A stretch of 64,000 nt of DNA from Alteromonas sp. V450 (GTDB lineage Bacteria > Pseudomonadota > Gammaproteobacteria > Enterobacterales > Alteromonadaceae): assembly GCF_001885075.1 (NCBI RefSeq), contig NZ_MODU01000004.1, forward strand, positions 4,092,001-4,156,000, read 5' to 3'. The notes below the pieces were generated by a model that searched no databases, was not told the DNA's origin, and was given only the letters and a program-made list of their open reading frames with translations. The translations under genes were made by a program, and so were the position numbers. How positions within the stretch are numbered: position 1 is the first letter of the stretch; every line of letters begins with the position of its first letter. Below, in pieces: positions 43,977 to 54,352 of this stretch.

Positions 43977-44522
43977 CTATTCATTGTCCTCGTTGTCTTT
44001 CTTAGACGATGTTTTACGAATGGTGTCAGGGGTAAATACTGTAGTTACACGACCTTCACCATCCTTACCAGCGCCACCCGTTGCAAGCAATTGTTCAGTA
44101 ACCATATCGAACGTAATTTTATCGCCTTGCACCTTACTGGTATCTTGCTGTAGCTCAGCATTACCCGCCAGAGAAATAGTGCGATTAATTACTTCATAGC
44201 GAATTTCATTGGCTTTCGCTGATACTGGTGTACCATCTTCTAGTGATTGAGAATAGCTTGCAGGGTTGCCACGGGCGATAAATATTTCACGGCCGCTGCC
44301 ATCTGTAGCTATTACTTCTACTTCATCAGCTTCTATTAGGAGTGAACCTTGAGTAATGAGCACGTCTTCCTTGTACAAAGCCGTTTTGTTTTTACCATCA
44401 ATAAACTGGGTATTTGACCCTATTTTTATGGGTTGTGAAAAATCTTCTTCACTGGCTTGTACCGCACCGCTAGCGATGGCAAGTAGAAGGCTAGTTGCTA
44501 GGGGAATAAGTGGTTTGTACAT
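43977..44522 (-). CDS. lptA: Periplasmic LPS-transport protein LptA
   Basis: LptA forms the periplasmic bridge that carries LPS from LptC to LptD. The 181-residue product has a signal peptide (cleavage near VQA-SEED) and an OstA beta-jellyroll ([25 protein letters not shown] as two strands; [18 protein letters not shown]). A charged tail ([10 protein letters not shown]) ends it. Its start lies 32 bases inside lptC, indicating coupling. Confidence 0.95.
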   Translation of the reverse strand: MYKPLIPLATSLLLAIASGAVQASEEDFSQPIKIGSNTQFIDGKNKTALYKEDVLITQGSLLIEADEVEVIATDGSGREIFIARGNPASYSQSLEDGTPVSAKANEIRYEVINRTISLAGNAELQQDTSKVQGDKITFDMVTEQLLATGGAGKDGEGRVTTVFTPDTIRKTSSKKDNEDNE

Positions 44523-45069
44523 GATCTAAAAGCTCGTATTCTTGTTTGCGTAAGTCTGCATTGAATCCATTACTTAAAATAACATACTGCGTGCCCAGTA
44601 TTTTAACCGGTTGATCAGATGTCATTTGCTTGTTCTCTAAGTTTATTTGAATATATTCGGTAGTGATATTTTTAACAAAGTCATTGTCAGTTTTGTTTTC
44701 AATCGTTACCGCTTTTTCGAGTTGAATCAACTCGTTGTTATACAGCGTACCTTCCTTAGCGGTAACAACCCACGGAGCATTCGCATTATCCGTATAAAGT
44801 GTATATCGGGGTTGTTGAAAGAAAACAAAGCCTAACTGGTCGTAGTGCTCCATAGATTCTGCAAACACTTTGTGGTTAAGCATACCGTCTTGGTTGTACA
44901 AGGTTGTTGCTAAATTTTTCGCTTTGTAGGATGGTTTTAACGCATCGCTTTGTTGCTGACGCACATCTTTCTCTGGCTCTTCCATCCACGTAGGGAGATA
45001 CATGAGCACGGCTAAACTGAATAAGGCAGAGATACTCACGCCCAAGCGGTTAAAGCCGAACCGGCTCAT
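44491..45069 (-). CDS. lptC: LPS export protein LptC
   Basis: This inner-membrane bitopic protein receives LPS from LptBFG and passes it to LptA. The 192-residue product has one N-terminal helix (about residues 9-26, LGVSISALFSLAVLMYLP) and a periplasmic jellyroll with YTLYTDNANAPWVVTAKEG. It overlaps kdsC by 4 bases and lptA by 32. Confidence 0.93.
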   Translation of the reverse strand: MSRFGFNRLGVSISALFSLAVLMYLPTWMEEPEKDVRQQQSDALKPSYKAKNLATTLYNQDGMLNHKVFAESMEHYDQLGFVFFQQPRYTLYTDNANAPWVVTAKEGTLYNNELIQLEKAVTIENKTDNDFVKNITTEYIQINLENKQMTSDQPVKILGTQYVILSNGFNADLRKQEYELLDHVQTTYSPSN

Positions 45070-45614
45070 ACGCTTGCTCCAAATATGGCGTTTTCTATGT
45101 TTTTGGCTTGTAAAATCGTATCTGAAATTTCGCGCACAGCACCAAAGCCACCGGGCAACGTTGTTATCCAGTTTGCTTGTTGCGCCACTAAAGGATGAGC
45201 ATCGTGCACGGCTATTTTCACTGTCGCATGCTGAAACATTCCAGTATCAGGCATGTCGTCGCCTACGGTGGCAACGTGATCCGCAGTTAGATTCAAGTGT
45301 TTTAACAAATTACACAGAGCGTCCGCTTTGTTCTCTTCGCCCTGAATAATGTGTTCTACATTTAATGACTTCATTCGATTTTCGACAATAGTAGAACGTC
45401 GTCCCGTAATAACGGCAACACTTACACCGTGCTTAACCAATGCTTTCACGCCGTAGCCATCTCGAGTATGAAATGCTTTCAACTCTTCGCCATCGTTACC
45501 AAGGTAAATGCGGCCATCTGAGAACACACCATCCACATCACATACAAGCAACTTGATATTCTCTAGTTTAGAAAATAATGCATCATCGAGTTCAGTATAG
45601 AGTGTTTGTACCAC
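45066..45614 (-). CDS. kdsC: 3-deoxy-D-manno-octulosonate-8-phosphate phosphatase KdsC
   Basis: KdsC hydrolyses Kdo-8-phosphate to Kdo for the LPS core. The 182-residue HAD (C0 cap) enzyme has motif I VCDVDGVFSDG, motif II VAVITGRRS, Lys in GEENKADAL and motif IV VATVGDDMPDTGM. It is directly downstream of kdsD (no gap) and coupled to lptC. Confidence 0.96.
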   Translation of the reverse strand: MVQTLYTELDDALFSKLENIKLLVCDVDGVFSDGRIYLGNDGEELKAFHTRDGYGVKALVKHGVSVAVITGRRSTIVENRMKSLNVEHIIQGEENKADALCNLLKHLNLTADHVATVGDDMPDTGMFQHATVKIAVHDAHPLVAQQANWITTLPGGFGAVREISDTILQAKNIENAIFGASV

Positions 45615-46598
45615 TTAAAGGACTCCTGCTTTCAACAACATATGCATGTTAAATGCACCTACGGGTTTTTGTTCACTATCGATGACCATTAACGCGTTAA
45701 TCTTATGGGCTTCCATGAGATTTAACGCCTCAACAGCCAATTGGTCTTGTTGTGTTGTTTTTCCGCCTTGGGTCATTACATCGTCTACGCGTGCTGAGTG
45801 TAGATCAATACGAGCGTCTAAAATGCGCCGCAAATCACCGTCGGTAAAAACGCCGCAAAGGGTTCCTTGTTCGTTGACGATGCCTGTCATGCCCAGCCCT
45901 TTTTTGCTAATCTCAAGGAGCGCGGCGGCTACCGTATCACCAGATTTAACTAGCGGTATATCTTCGCCAACTAACATAATATCATGTACTTTAAGCAGCA
46001 GCTTTCTGCCTAAGCTTCCACCTGGATGGGAGAGGGCAAAATCATCTGATGTAAACCCTTTATGGTCGAGCAAAGCTATCGCTAATGCGTCACCCATAAC
46101 CAGTGTTGCTGTCGTGCTCGATGTAGGAGCAAGGCCCAGAGAACACGCCTCTTTGTCAACACTGATATCAATGAAGACATCTGCATGCTGACCCAGTGCA
46201 CTATTGGCGCTATTGGTCATGGCAACAACTTTAATCCCTAGTCTTTTTACGACGGGGAGAAGGTTTATTAGCTCAGCGGTTTCACCAGAGTTTGAAATAG
46301 CAAGCAGAACGTCGCCTTTACCCAGCATGCCTAAGTCTCCGTGATTCGCCTCGCCAGGGTGCATGAAAAAAGCAGGTGTTCCGGTGCTTGCTAGCGTTGC
46401 TGCTATCTTGTTACCAATATGGCCTGATTTTCCCATACCACACACAACCACTTTGCCCTCACAAGATAGTAGGATGTTGCATGCTTTAACAAAATTATCA
46501 TCAAGACGGTCTGCTAAATTTGCTATCGCTTGTGTTTCAATGTCGATCACACGTCTAGCCGACGAAATATAATGTATTTCTTGGTTTTTATTTATCAT
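45615..46598 (-). CDS. kdsD: D-arabinose-5-phosphate isomerase KdsD
   Basis: KdsD converts ribulose-5-phosphate to arabinose-5-phosphate, the first step to Kdo. The 327-residue product has a SIS domain (CGMGKSGHIGNKIAATLASTG in part; GDVLLAISNSGETAEL) and two C-terminal CBS motifs (VHDIMLVGEDIPLVKS; VDDVMTQGGKTTQQDQ). It overlaps the yrbG stop by one base. Confidence 0.96.
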   Translation of the reverse strand: MINKNQEIHYISSARRVIDIETQAIANLADRLDDNFVKACNILLSCEGKVVVCGMGKSGHIGNKIAATLASTGTPAFFMHPGEANHGDLGMLGKGDVLLAISNSGETAELINLLPVVKRLGIKVVAMTNSANSALGQHADVFIDISVDKEACSLGLAPTSSTTATLVMGDALAIALLDHKGFTSDDFALSHPGGSLGRKLLLKVHDIMLVGEDIPLVKSGDTVAAALLEISKKGLGMTGIVNEQGTLCGVFTDGDLRRILDARIDLHSARVDDVMTQGGKTTQQDQLAVEALNLMEAHKINALMVIDSEQKPVGAFNMHMLLKAGVL

Positions 46599-47554
46599 TA
46601 TCCAAATAACCAGAACTGATAGCCGATGAAACAGCTTAAAAGTATAAGCCCATTAGCACGAGAAATAGTACGCTTGCCAATTAAATCAAAGCTAAACAAA
46701 AACAGCAGCAGCGTTAGCCCTAACATTACGTACATATCACGATTATAAACGTCTGGGTCGAGCAGACCTGGGGCAATTAGTCCGGGCATGCCCAAAACTG
46801 CTAACAAGTTAAAAATGTTAGACCCTATAATATTCCCCAGCGCAAGGTCGTCTTCGCCTTTTAGCACACCTGCTACGCTCGCTGCTAGTTCGGGAAGACT
46901 GGTACCAAGGGCAATAACGGTGAGACCAATAATGAGGTCAGAAATTCCCATGTAGCGCGCAATTTCTACCGCAGAGTTTACCAAAAAGTGGGCGCTTAGC
47001 GGCAGGATAACAAGCCCAACCCCAATCCATATAAGCGCTGCAGTGTTAGATACGCCTTTGGGGATTTCGTCAGCAGTTTCAGCAACGAGAGGGTCTTCTT
47101 TATCTACTTGTAAAGAAAGCCAAGCCATCATTGCTAACACGAAGATAAAAAGCCCTAACAGAATAATACCCTCGTACGATTTCAACTCACCATCAAATAG
47201 AAACCCAATGGCAATTAATGAAATAATAAGGAGTGCGGGAAGTTCGCGCTTCAATGTTGTAGACGAAACGATTAATGGCTTTACCAGTGCGGTTATTCCA
47301 AGAACTAAGGCCACATTAGTGATGTTTGAACCCAATGCATTACCAACAGCAGTGTTCATGTTGCCATTGACCGAAGCGATTGCAGAGACCACTATTTCGG
47401 GCGCAGAAGAACCCATAGCAACGATGGTTAAACCAATCATCATGGGGGAAATACCAATGTTCTTCGCTAATGCAGAGGCGCCGTATACGAATCGGTCCGC
47501 GCTCCAACTTAGCACGACAAGGCCGACAATGAAGATAACGATGTTTAGAAGCAC
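46598..47554 (-). CDS. yrbG: Calcium/sodium antiporter YrbG family
   Basis: This is an inner-membrane cation/Ca2+ exchanger. The 318-residue product has ten helices in two inverted halves. Each half has an alpha-repeat motif: VAMGSSAPEIVVSAIAS with GNALGSNITNVALVLG, and IALGTSLPELAASVAG with GNIIGSNIFNLLAVLG. It is the first gene of the kds/lpt/rpoN cluster, as in E. coli. Exchange specificity is by family. Confidence 0.92.
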   Translation of the reverse strand: MLLNIVIFIVGLVVLSWSADRFVYGASALAKNIGISPMMIGLTIVAMGSSAPEIVVSAIASVNGNMNTAVGNALGSNITNVALVLGITALVKPLIVSSTTLKRELPALLIISLIAIGFLFDGELKSYEGIILLGLFIFVLAMMAWLSLQVDKEDPLVAETADEIPKGVSNTAALIWIGVGLVILPLSAHFLVNSAVEIARYMGISDLIIGLTVIALGTSLPELAASVAGVLKGEDDLALGNIIGSNIFNLLAVLGMPGLIAPGLLDPDVYNRDMYVMLGLTLLLFLFSFDLIGKRTISRANGLILLSCFIGYQFWLFG

Positions 47555-48084
47555 AACAACCTTTGATAAACAAAATTTTGCAAGATTGTCGCAAAAACAG
47601 TGCCATTTGCCTATGGGGCTAACGCTTTATTTTGTATTAAACACTATTTTCTATGCTCAAACCTTTTATTCAGGTTCGATTAATAAAGCACGCTGTACAT
47701 TTTAAATTAATCACACGCCTTATAGAACGTACTTTTGTGGTTACTTTTGAGAGCAGCGCTGCATTTAATGAAAGTTCATTCGTTTAATTCGAACATACCT
47801 TGTAACTTTTTGCTTTTGGCTGCGCCCTTGAAAACGCGTAGAATGACAATAAATTACACACCCCAGTAAACTTTTCGTATTTTGTTTTCACTAAAAAGTA
47901 TACTGTTTAGTGTACTTTTTGTATTATGTTCGCCAGTATACGATACAGGCACGAAAGTTGAATATTGAACTTCAATAATTGTGCTTAGTGTCCAATGAAA
48001 GCACGCACATTTGCTTAAATGAACGAGGTTTTTGCGCTCATTTGTTAGCGAGTAAGAACGTCAGAGGTCGACAATTTATAAGTT
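47555..48084. promoter_or_regulatory. yrbG-mlaF divergent intergenic region
   Basis: This 530 bp region lies between two divergent envelope operons. It contains a hairpin AAAAAGTATAC-TGTTTA-GTGTACTTTTT at 47893-47920 (one G-T pair) with a T run, which could be an attenuator or the end of a small RNA. A weak extracytoplasmic-sigma-like GAACTT-N16 element starts near 47964. No convincing open reading frame was found. AT-rich sequence dominates the rest. Confidence 0.45.
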
Positions 48085-48885
48085 ATGGATCATTTAGTCG
48101 AGATAGATAACCTTACCTTCAAACGCGCCGAGCGCGTTATTTACGATGGTATTTCGCTGAAAGTGCCTAAAGGGAAAATTACGGCAGTAATGGGGCCTAG
48201 CGGTATTGGTAAAACGACCTTGCTACGTCTTATTGGTGGGCAGTTGATGCCAAATGAAGGCGACGTGAAATTCGATGGCAATTCAATCGTGTCTATGTCG
48301 AGGAAGTCCCTTTATCAAACACGCCGAAGAATGAGCATGCTGTTTCAAAGCGGCGCATTGTTTACGGATATGAGTGTATTCGACAACGTTGCGTTTCCAT
48401 TAAGAGAGCATACATCACTTAGTGAAGACCTTATCGCAACGATTGTCGCATTAAAGCTACAGGCTGTTGGTTTACGTGGAGCAGCACATCTTATGCCCAG
48501 CGAACTGTCTGGCGGCATGGCCAGAAGGGCGGCGTTGGCAAGAGCGATAGCCTTAGATCCTGATTTGATTATGTATGACGAGCCCTTTGCCGGGCAAGAC
48601 CCTATCTCGATGGGCGTGCTGGTAAAGCTTATACGTGAGTTAAATGATGCATTAGGATTAACAAGTATTGTGGTAACACACGATGTAACCGAAGTACTTA
48701 CCATCGCTGATTACATCTACATACTGGCCGATAAACGCATTATCGGCGAGGGTACGGCTCAGCAAATTAAAGAGAGCGAATCGGAGCTCGTTCAACAGTT
48801 TTTAAAAGGGAAAGCTGATGGACCTGTGCCGTTTCACTATCCTGCCTCTAGTTTGGAAGAGAGTTTTTTAGGAGCAGGTAAATGA
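48085..48885 (+). CDS. mlaF: Phospholipid ABC transporter ATP-binding protein MlaF
   Basis: This is the ATPase of the MlaFEDB inner-membrane complex maintaining outer-membrane lipid asymmetry. The 266-residue product has Walker [10 protein letters not shown], signature [15 protein letters not shown], Walker [14 protein letters not shown] and switch VTHDVTE. A C-terminal extension follows (residues 240-266). It overlaps mlaE by 4 bases. Confidence 0.97.
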   Translation: MDHLVEIDNLTFKRAERVIYDGISLKVPKGKITAVMGPSGIGKTTLLRLIGGQLMPNEGDVKFDGNSIVSMSRKSLYQTRRRMSMLFQSGALFTDMSVFDNVAFPLREHTSLSEDLIATIVALKLQAVGLRGAAHLMPSELSGGMARRAALARAIALDPDLIMYDEPFAGQDPISMGVLVKLIRELNDALGLTSIVVTHDVTEVLTIADYIYILADKRIIGEGTAQQIKESESELVQQFLKGKADGPVPFHYPASSLEESFLGAGK

Positions 48886-49658
48886 AACTACTGCAAACTA
48901 TCGGCGCTAAGACCATTTCGCGAGTTACCGCTATCGGCAGAGCGGCGTTAATGTTATTTGGGGCATTAATTGCTGTGCCTCGCTTAAAGAACATTCCTTT
49001 AGTCATCAAGCAGCTTTATGTTGTGGGTGTACAATCGCTGCTTATCATTATGGTTTCTGGTTTATTTATTGGCATGGTAATGGCGCTCCAAGGCTATACT
49101 ATTTTGGTCGATTATGGCGCTGAAGGTAGCCTGGGACCAATGGTTGCGCTATCGCTGCTGAGAGAGTTAGGGCCCGTGGTAACGGCGCTTCTTTTCGCTG
49201 GTCGGGCGGGGTCGGCACTGACTGCTGAAATTGGACTTATGAAAGCCACTGAACAGCTTAGCAGCTTAGAAATGATGGCGGTTGACCCGCTGAGAAGAAT
49301 TGTTGCGCCTCGTTTTTGGGCTGGCATGCTAGCGATGCCTATGCTTGCAGTTATATTTAGCGCGATAGGTATCTTAGGAGGACACTTAGTTGGTGTAGAC
49401 TGGCTAGGAGTAGACGCAGGTAGCTATTGGTCAATCATGCAATCGACGGTCGATTGGAATCAAGACGTGGTAAATGGCGTAATAAAAAGCCTGGTTTTTG
49501 CCTTGGTTGTGACCTGGATTGCCATATTTAAGGGTTATGATTCAATTCCTACATCGGAAGGGATCAGCAAAGCGACTACTGAGACAGTGGTCTATTCATC
49601 ATTAGCAGTATTGGGGCTGGATTTTGTACTGACCGCCCTCATGTTTGGCATCGAGTAG
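48882..49658 (+). CDS. mlaE: Phospholipid ABC transporter permease MlaE
   Basis: This membrane subunit of the Mla transporter is 258 residues with about six hydrophobic segments. Family motifs are [27 protein letters not shown] (in part), [29 protein letters not shown] (in part) and [24 protein letters not shown] (in part). It is coupled to mlaF and 8 bases before mlaD. Confidence 0.96.
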   Translation: MKLLQTIGAKTISRVTAIGRAALMLFGALIAVPRLKNIPLVIKQLYVVGVQSLLIIMVSGLFIGMVMALQGYTILVDYGAEGSLGPMVALSLLRELGPVVTALLFAGRAGSALTAEIGLMKATEQLSSLEMMAVDPLRRIVAPRFWAGMLAMPMLAVIFSAIGILGGHLVGVDWLGVDAGSYWSIMQSTVDWNQDVVNGVIKSLVFALVVTWIAIFKGYDSIPTSEGISKATTETVVYSSLAVLGLDFVLTALMFGIE

Positions 49659-49666
49659 GGGTGGCA

Positions 49667-50140
49667 ATGAATAAGTATAAAACGGAAGTAATGGTTGGTG
49701 TGTTTGTCTTGCTCACGTTTGGCGCCTTGTTGCTGTTAGCGCTCAAAGTGGCAAACCAAACAGTGGCGACTGAAGGTGACACTTACACATTGTATGCAAA
49801 ATTTGACAATATTGGCGGCTTGAAACCGCGCTCTGCTGTAAAGGTTGGTGGCGTGACCGTTGGGCGAGTATCTTCGATATCGCTCGATCAGGAAGATTTT
49901 ACTCCTGTAGTCACGTTGTCTATTTCAAAGGAATATAAAGACTTTCCTGAGACGAGTTCTGTGTCGATATTAACATCAGGTTTGCTAGGCGAGCAGTACG
50001 TAGGTTTTCAACCCGGCTTTTCTTTTGATGGTGTCGCTAATCTGAAAGATGGTGATTATTTACAAGACACTAAATCTGCGTTGGTGTTGGAAGACTTGAT
50101 AGGGCAGTTCCTCTTTAACCGTGGTAACGACGACGATTAG
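49667..50140 (+). CDS. mlaD: Mla substrate-binding protein MlaD (MCE domain)
   Basis: MlaD forms a hexameric MCE ring on MlaE that channels phospholipid. The 157-residue product has an N-terminal helix (VMVGVFVLLTFGALLLLAL), the MCE domain (YTLYAKFDNIGGLKPRSAVKVGGVTVG in part) and a C-terminal hydrophobic helix LVLEDLIGQFLF. ATG 49667 is chosen over an in-frame GTG at 49661, which lies inside the GGGGTGG ribosome binding site. It is somewhat shorter than E. coli MlaD (183). Confidence 0.95.
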   Translation: MNKYKTEVMVGVFVLLTFGALLLLALKVANQTVATEGDTYTLYAKFDNIGGLKPRSAVKVGGVTVGRVSSISLDQEDFTPVVTLSISKEYKDFPETSSVSILTSGLLGEQYVGFQPGFSFDGVANLKDGDYLQDTKSALVLEDLIGQFLFNRGNDDD

Positions 50141-50222
50141 GTAACGAAATTTCAGCGACCTGTGAAACTTAATAGGGTTTTAACGGGTCTGCTTTGTGTT
50201 GATGTTTTTTAGGAGAGTAACA

Positions 50223-50888
50223 TTGAAAAAGTTTATGGTAGCAGTTGGGCTGTTCATGATGTCTGTGGTAGGCGTTGCCGAGGCACAAGACGTTAATGAG
50301 CAAAACCCTTATGAATTGGTACAAGATGTAGCAAACAGAACGTTTGACCGTATTAAAGCTAACCAAGATGCGATCAAAGCAGACCCTGAAATGTTACGAA
50401 CCATTATGGAAGAAGAGCTCGTTCCGCATATTGACTATAAGTTTGCTGCTTTTATGGTGCTGGGAAAGCACTTTAAATCGGTGCCACAGGAAAAAATGGG
50501 CGAGTACATCAGCGTCTTTCGTCAGTACTTAGTGACAACCTACGCTGTTGCAATGGGATATTACGACAATCAAGAAGTGGTTTTTGAGCCCGAGTCGAGT
50601 TTTGACGATAAGAAGTCGGTGACCGTACGCGCGGTAGTTCAGGATCCAAACAGACCTGAAATAAAGATTGCATTTAAGGTTCGTAAAGACAGCAAGACAA
50701 ATGAGTGGAAAGCGTATGATATGGTGGCTGAAGGTATCAGCATGCTAAACAGTAAACGCAGCGAGTTTGAGTCTATTCTTCGTCAAGATGGTATTGATGC
50801 GGTTATTGCGTTAATGCGCGATAAAATTGGTAAGCCTGTAGAGCTAAAACAAGGCGAGCCAATTGAAATTAACGGAGAGGCTGAGTGA
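50223..50888 (+). CDS. mlaC: Periplasmic phospholipid-binding protein MlaC
   Basis: This is the soluble shuttle between MlaA at the outer membrane and MlaFEDB. The 221-residue product has a signal peptide (KKFMVAVGLFMMSVVGVAEA) and the Tol_tol_Ttg2 fold (VPHIDYKFAAFMVLGKHFK in part; MVAEGISMLNSKRSEFESIL in part). The start is a TTG at 50223, supported by AGGAG at 50211-50215. A longer frame from 50196 would bury the signal peptide. It overlaps mlaB by 4 bases. Confidence 0.95.
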   Translation: MKKFMVAVGLFMMSVVGVAEAQDVNEQNPYELVQDVANRTFDRIKANQDAIKADPEMLRTIMEEELVPHIDYKFAAFMVLGKHFKSVPQEKMGEYISVFRQYLVTTYAVAMGYYDNQEVVFEPESSFDDKKSVTVRAVVQDPNRPEIKIAFKVRKDSKTNEWKAYDMVAEGISMLNSKRSEFESILRQDGIDAVIALMRDKIGKPVELKQGEPIEINGEAE

Positions 50889-51193
50889 GCCTTTTTGAAG
50901 TAACTGAACAAGGAAATGTCGTTGTTCACGGTCACCTTGATCGTGACACACTGTCTTCGAATTTTTGGACAGAACTGTCTTCACAGCAACGGGAAAAGCT
51001 ACGCAGCCGTAAGGCTTCAACAATTGATCTCAGTGATGTGGAGCGAGCAGACAGTGCTGGTTTAGCATGGTTAATCAATGCCGTTAGGGACTCAAGGCAA
51101 AACGGTGTTAGCATTACACTGTATAAAATGCCTGAAAAGCTTCATAAGCTTGCCAAAATTAGCGATGCTGATAGCTTTTTACCCTTAGAATAA
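50885..51193 (+). CDS. mlaB: STAS-domain protein MlaB
   Basis: This is the regulatory STAS subunit binding MlaF. The 102-residue product has STIDLSDVERADSAGLAWLINAV, partly quoted, where the conserved Ser/Thr is in DSAGLAWL. It overlaps mlaC by 4 bases and is the end of mlaFEDCB. Confidence 0.93.
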   Translation: MSLFEVTEQGNVVVHGHLDRDTLSSNFWTELSSQQREKLRSRKASTIDLSDVERADSAGLAWLINAVRDSRQNGVSITLYKMPEKLHKLAKISDADSFLPLE

Positions 51194-51222
51194 GTAGATG
51201 ACACTGAGTTAAGAAGTGAATT

Positions 51223-51480
51223 ATGGAATTGTCTGAAATCGAGAGAATATTGAAAGAAGCGCTTGACCTTCACGAGGTACACGTGAAAGGCGAAGGTTCG
51301 CACTTCAACATCATTGCTGTGAGCGATGCATTCAACGAGATGAGCCGCGTGAAGCGCCAACAAGCGGTTTATGCGCCCCTTGCCGACAAAATTGCAGACG
51401 GCAGTATGCATGCCATTACAATTAAAACATTTTCGGTGAAAGACTGGGAGCGCGAGCGCCAGTTCAATATCCCACAATAA
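51223..51480 (+). CDS. ibaG: BolA family protein IbaG
   Basis: IbaG is a BolA-type protein that forms iron-sulfur complexes with monothiol glutaredoxin. The 85-residue product has VHVKGEGSHFNIIAVSDAF (in part) and the conserved HAITIKTFSVKDW with His/Phe of the BolA motif. It lies between mlaB and murA as in E. coli, and 9 bases before murA. Confidence 0.93.
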   Translation: MELSEIERILKEALDLHEVHVKGEGSHFNIIAVSDAFNEMSRVKRQQAVYAPLADKIADGSMHAITIKTFSVKDWERERQFNIPQ

Positions 51481-52752
<1,272 letters not shown>

Positions 52753-52811
52753 TTCAGCGAGCAAACGCGGTTGGGATAAGCGTTAACGTCAGACTTTGTT
52801 ACTGAATCAAT

Positions 52812-52850
52812 AAAGAGCTACTATTTTCTAAATGGTAGCTCTTTTTTTGT
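52812..52850 (+). terminator. Terminator after murA
   Basis: AAAGAGCTACTATTT, TCT loop, AAATGGTAGCTCTTT (one G-T pair) and a T run end the mla-ibaG-murA unit. Confidence 0.9.
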
Positions 52851-52976
52851 CCTGAACTTTATATTGTTCAAACATATAACCGTCAAGTCGCCTGTAAAAG
52901 CAGCGGCCTTAGTTTTTGTTGTAGAGAGCTGCTGCTATACAAAGCGGCGTGAATTGAATCTGAACGTTTCTCAAAC

Positions 52977-54044
52977 CTAATTGGTACGTAGTTCAGTAAC
53001 GGTTGCTGAAAGTGAAAGTGGAGTACCGTCTCGGCTAACGTCGATTGTAATCGTGGTTCCGGGTTCAGTTTCAGCAATCATATCTTGTGTTTTAGAAGCG
53101 TTTTCTACACTAACACCATCAATTGCTAGAATTATGTCACCAGGGCGAATACCTGCTTTATCGGCTGGCCCCCCCTTGGCAATGGCCGAAACGTAGATGC
53201 CTATTTGATTACGGTTTACTCCCCCAGTAAATCCGAGCTGGCCACGGACTACTCTTCCGTTGCTGATAATCTCATCCATAACGCGCTTGGCGAGCTCATA
53301 AGGTACTGCGAAGTTTATGCCGTCTATATTGTGAACGCGATTTTTTGAATCTCTCACTTGAAAGTTAGCGTTAGTGATCCCGAGTAAGATCCCGTTACTA
53401 TCAACAAGTGCGCCACCGGAGTTACCTTGATTCAATACCGCGTCGGTCTGGATGAAATCAAAATACTGCGATAAACCGTTTCTACCTGCACGACTAACAA
53501 TCCCTTGAGTAATAGTCTGGCCTAAGTCAAAGGGGTTGCCGATAGCCATAACAACATCGCCCACATGCGTGTTGGGCTCGGGTACTTGAGGAATAATATG
53601 CAAGTTATCGGCAGTAACTTTCAATACCGCTAAATCAGTAAGGGGGTCTGTGCCCACTATCTGCGCCTCTAATACACGACCGTCTTGAACGGCAACCCAG
53701 ATACTATCAGCATCCTTAACGACATGATGACAGGTAAGTATATACCCGTTTTCAGTCATAATTACCCCGGAACCAAGATTCGTTCTCTCTCTGACTTGGT
53801 TTCTGAAAAAGCCGGCATCGTTTTCTATACTAAAACTATAAATATTGACAACAGCGGGCGCTGAACGACTTAAAGCCGTAAAATAGCTTTCTCTACTGGC
53901 GCTTACGGAAGGTTCTGAAAAAAAGCCCTCTGTGAAGCGATTTCCCTGGCGTAGGTCGGGTAAGAAAAACAACAGCAGTGCAGCAACCGCGAGCCCTAAA
54001 AATACGGATTTTAGTAAAAAGCTAAGCATTGAACGACCAGTCAC
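52977..54044 (-). CDS. degS: Membrane-anchored serine protease DegS
   Basis: DegS is the site-1 protease that starts RseA cleavage in the sigma-E response when it senses unfolded porins. The 355-residue product has one N-terminal helix (about 8-27) and a trypsin-like domain with His in ILTCHHVVKDAD, Asp in PLTDLAVLKV and Ser in NQGNSGGALV. A single PDZ domain follows (about 255-350, GGPADKAGIRPGDIILAIDG in part). The single PDZ and the anchor separate it from DegQ, encoded next to it. Confidence 0.95.
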   Translation of the reverse strand: MTGRSMLSFLLKSVFLGLAVAALLLFFLPDLRQGNRFTEGFFSEPSVSASRESYFTALSRSAPAVVNIYSFSIENDAGFFRNQVRERTNLGSGVIMTENGYILTCHHVVKDADSIWVAVQDGRVLEAQIVGTDPLTDLAVLKVTADNLHIIPQVPEPNTHVGDVVMAIGNPFDLGQTITQGIVSRAGRNGLSQYFDFIQTDAVLNQGNSGGALVDSNGILLGITNANFQVRDSKNRVHNIDGINFAVPYELAKRVMDEIISNGRVVRGQLGFTGGVNRNQIGIYVSAIAKGGPADKAGIRPGDIILAIDGVSVENASKTQDMIAETEPGTTITIDVSRDGTPLSLSATVTELRTN

Positions 54045-54352
54045 AAATTACACTTCACAGTTAGGTATCACGTACATCAATGGCTGATACAACAGTACTG
54101 CTTGTTTGTATCGCCTTAACGCATGTAGATAGTTAATGATGCTTTGTTTAAAGTAATGTTAAATTCTACCTAAAGCATATCACTTTATTCAATAAACTAC
54201 CGTAGAGAAAAGCATTTTTTGTGATTGCGTTTAGTGCGTCAGTAAACGTGTTGATTAGGTTATGAAAATTGAGTTAAAAAAACAGCGCCGCGAAGGCGCT
54301 GTTTCTAATATTACTTTTATCACTACGTTCTCGTAATGTTTTCAGGGGAAGG
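54045..54352. other. degS-degQ intergenic region
   Basis: These 308 bp contain the degQ terminator (54280-54304) and AT-rich sequence that should hold a degS promoter. No open reading frame or strong repeat was seen. Confidence 0.4.
54275..54304 (-). terminator. Terminator after degQ
   Basis: On the minus strand AAACAGCGCC, TTCGC loop, GGCGCTGTTT followed by T gives a strong rho-independent terminator, so degS is transcribed separately. Confidence 0.92.

Noticed and set aside
47043-47705. Plus-strand 220-residue open frame opposite yrbG
   Set aside because: It is mostly antisense to the antiporter gene, whose repeat motifs are clear. There is no start signal.
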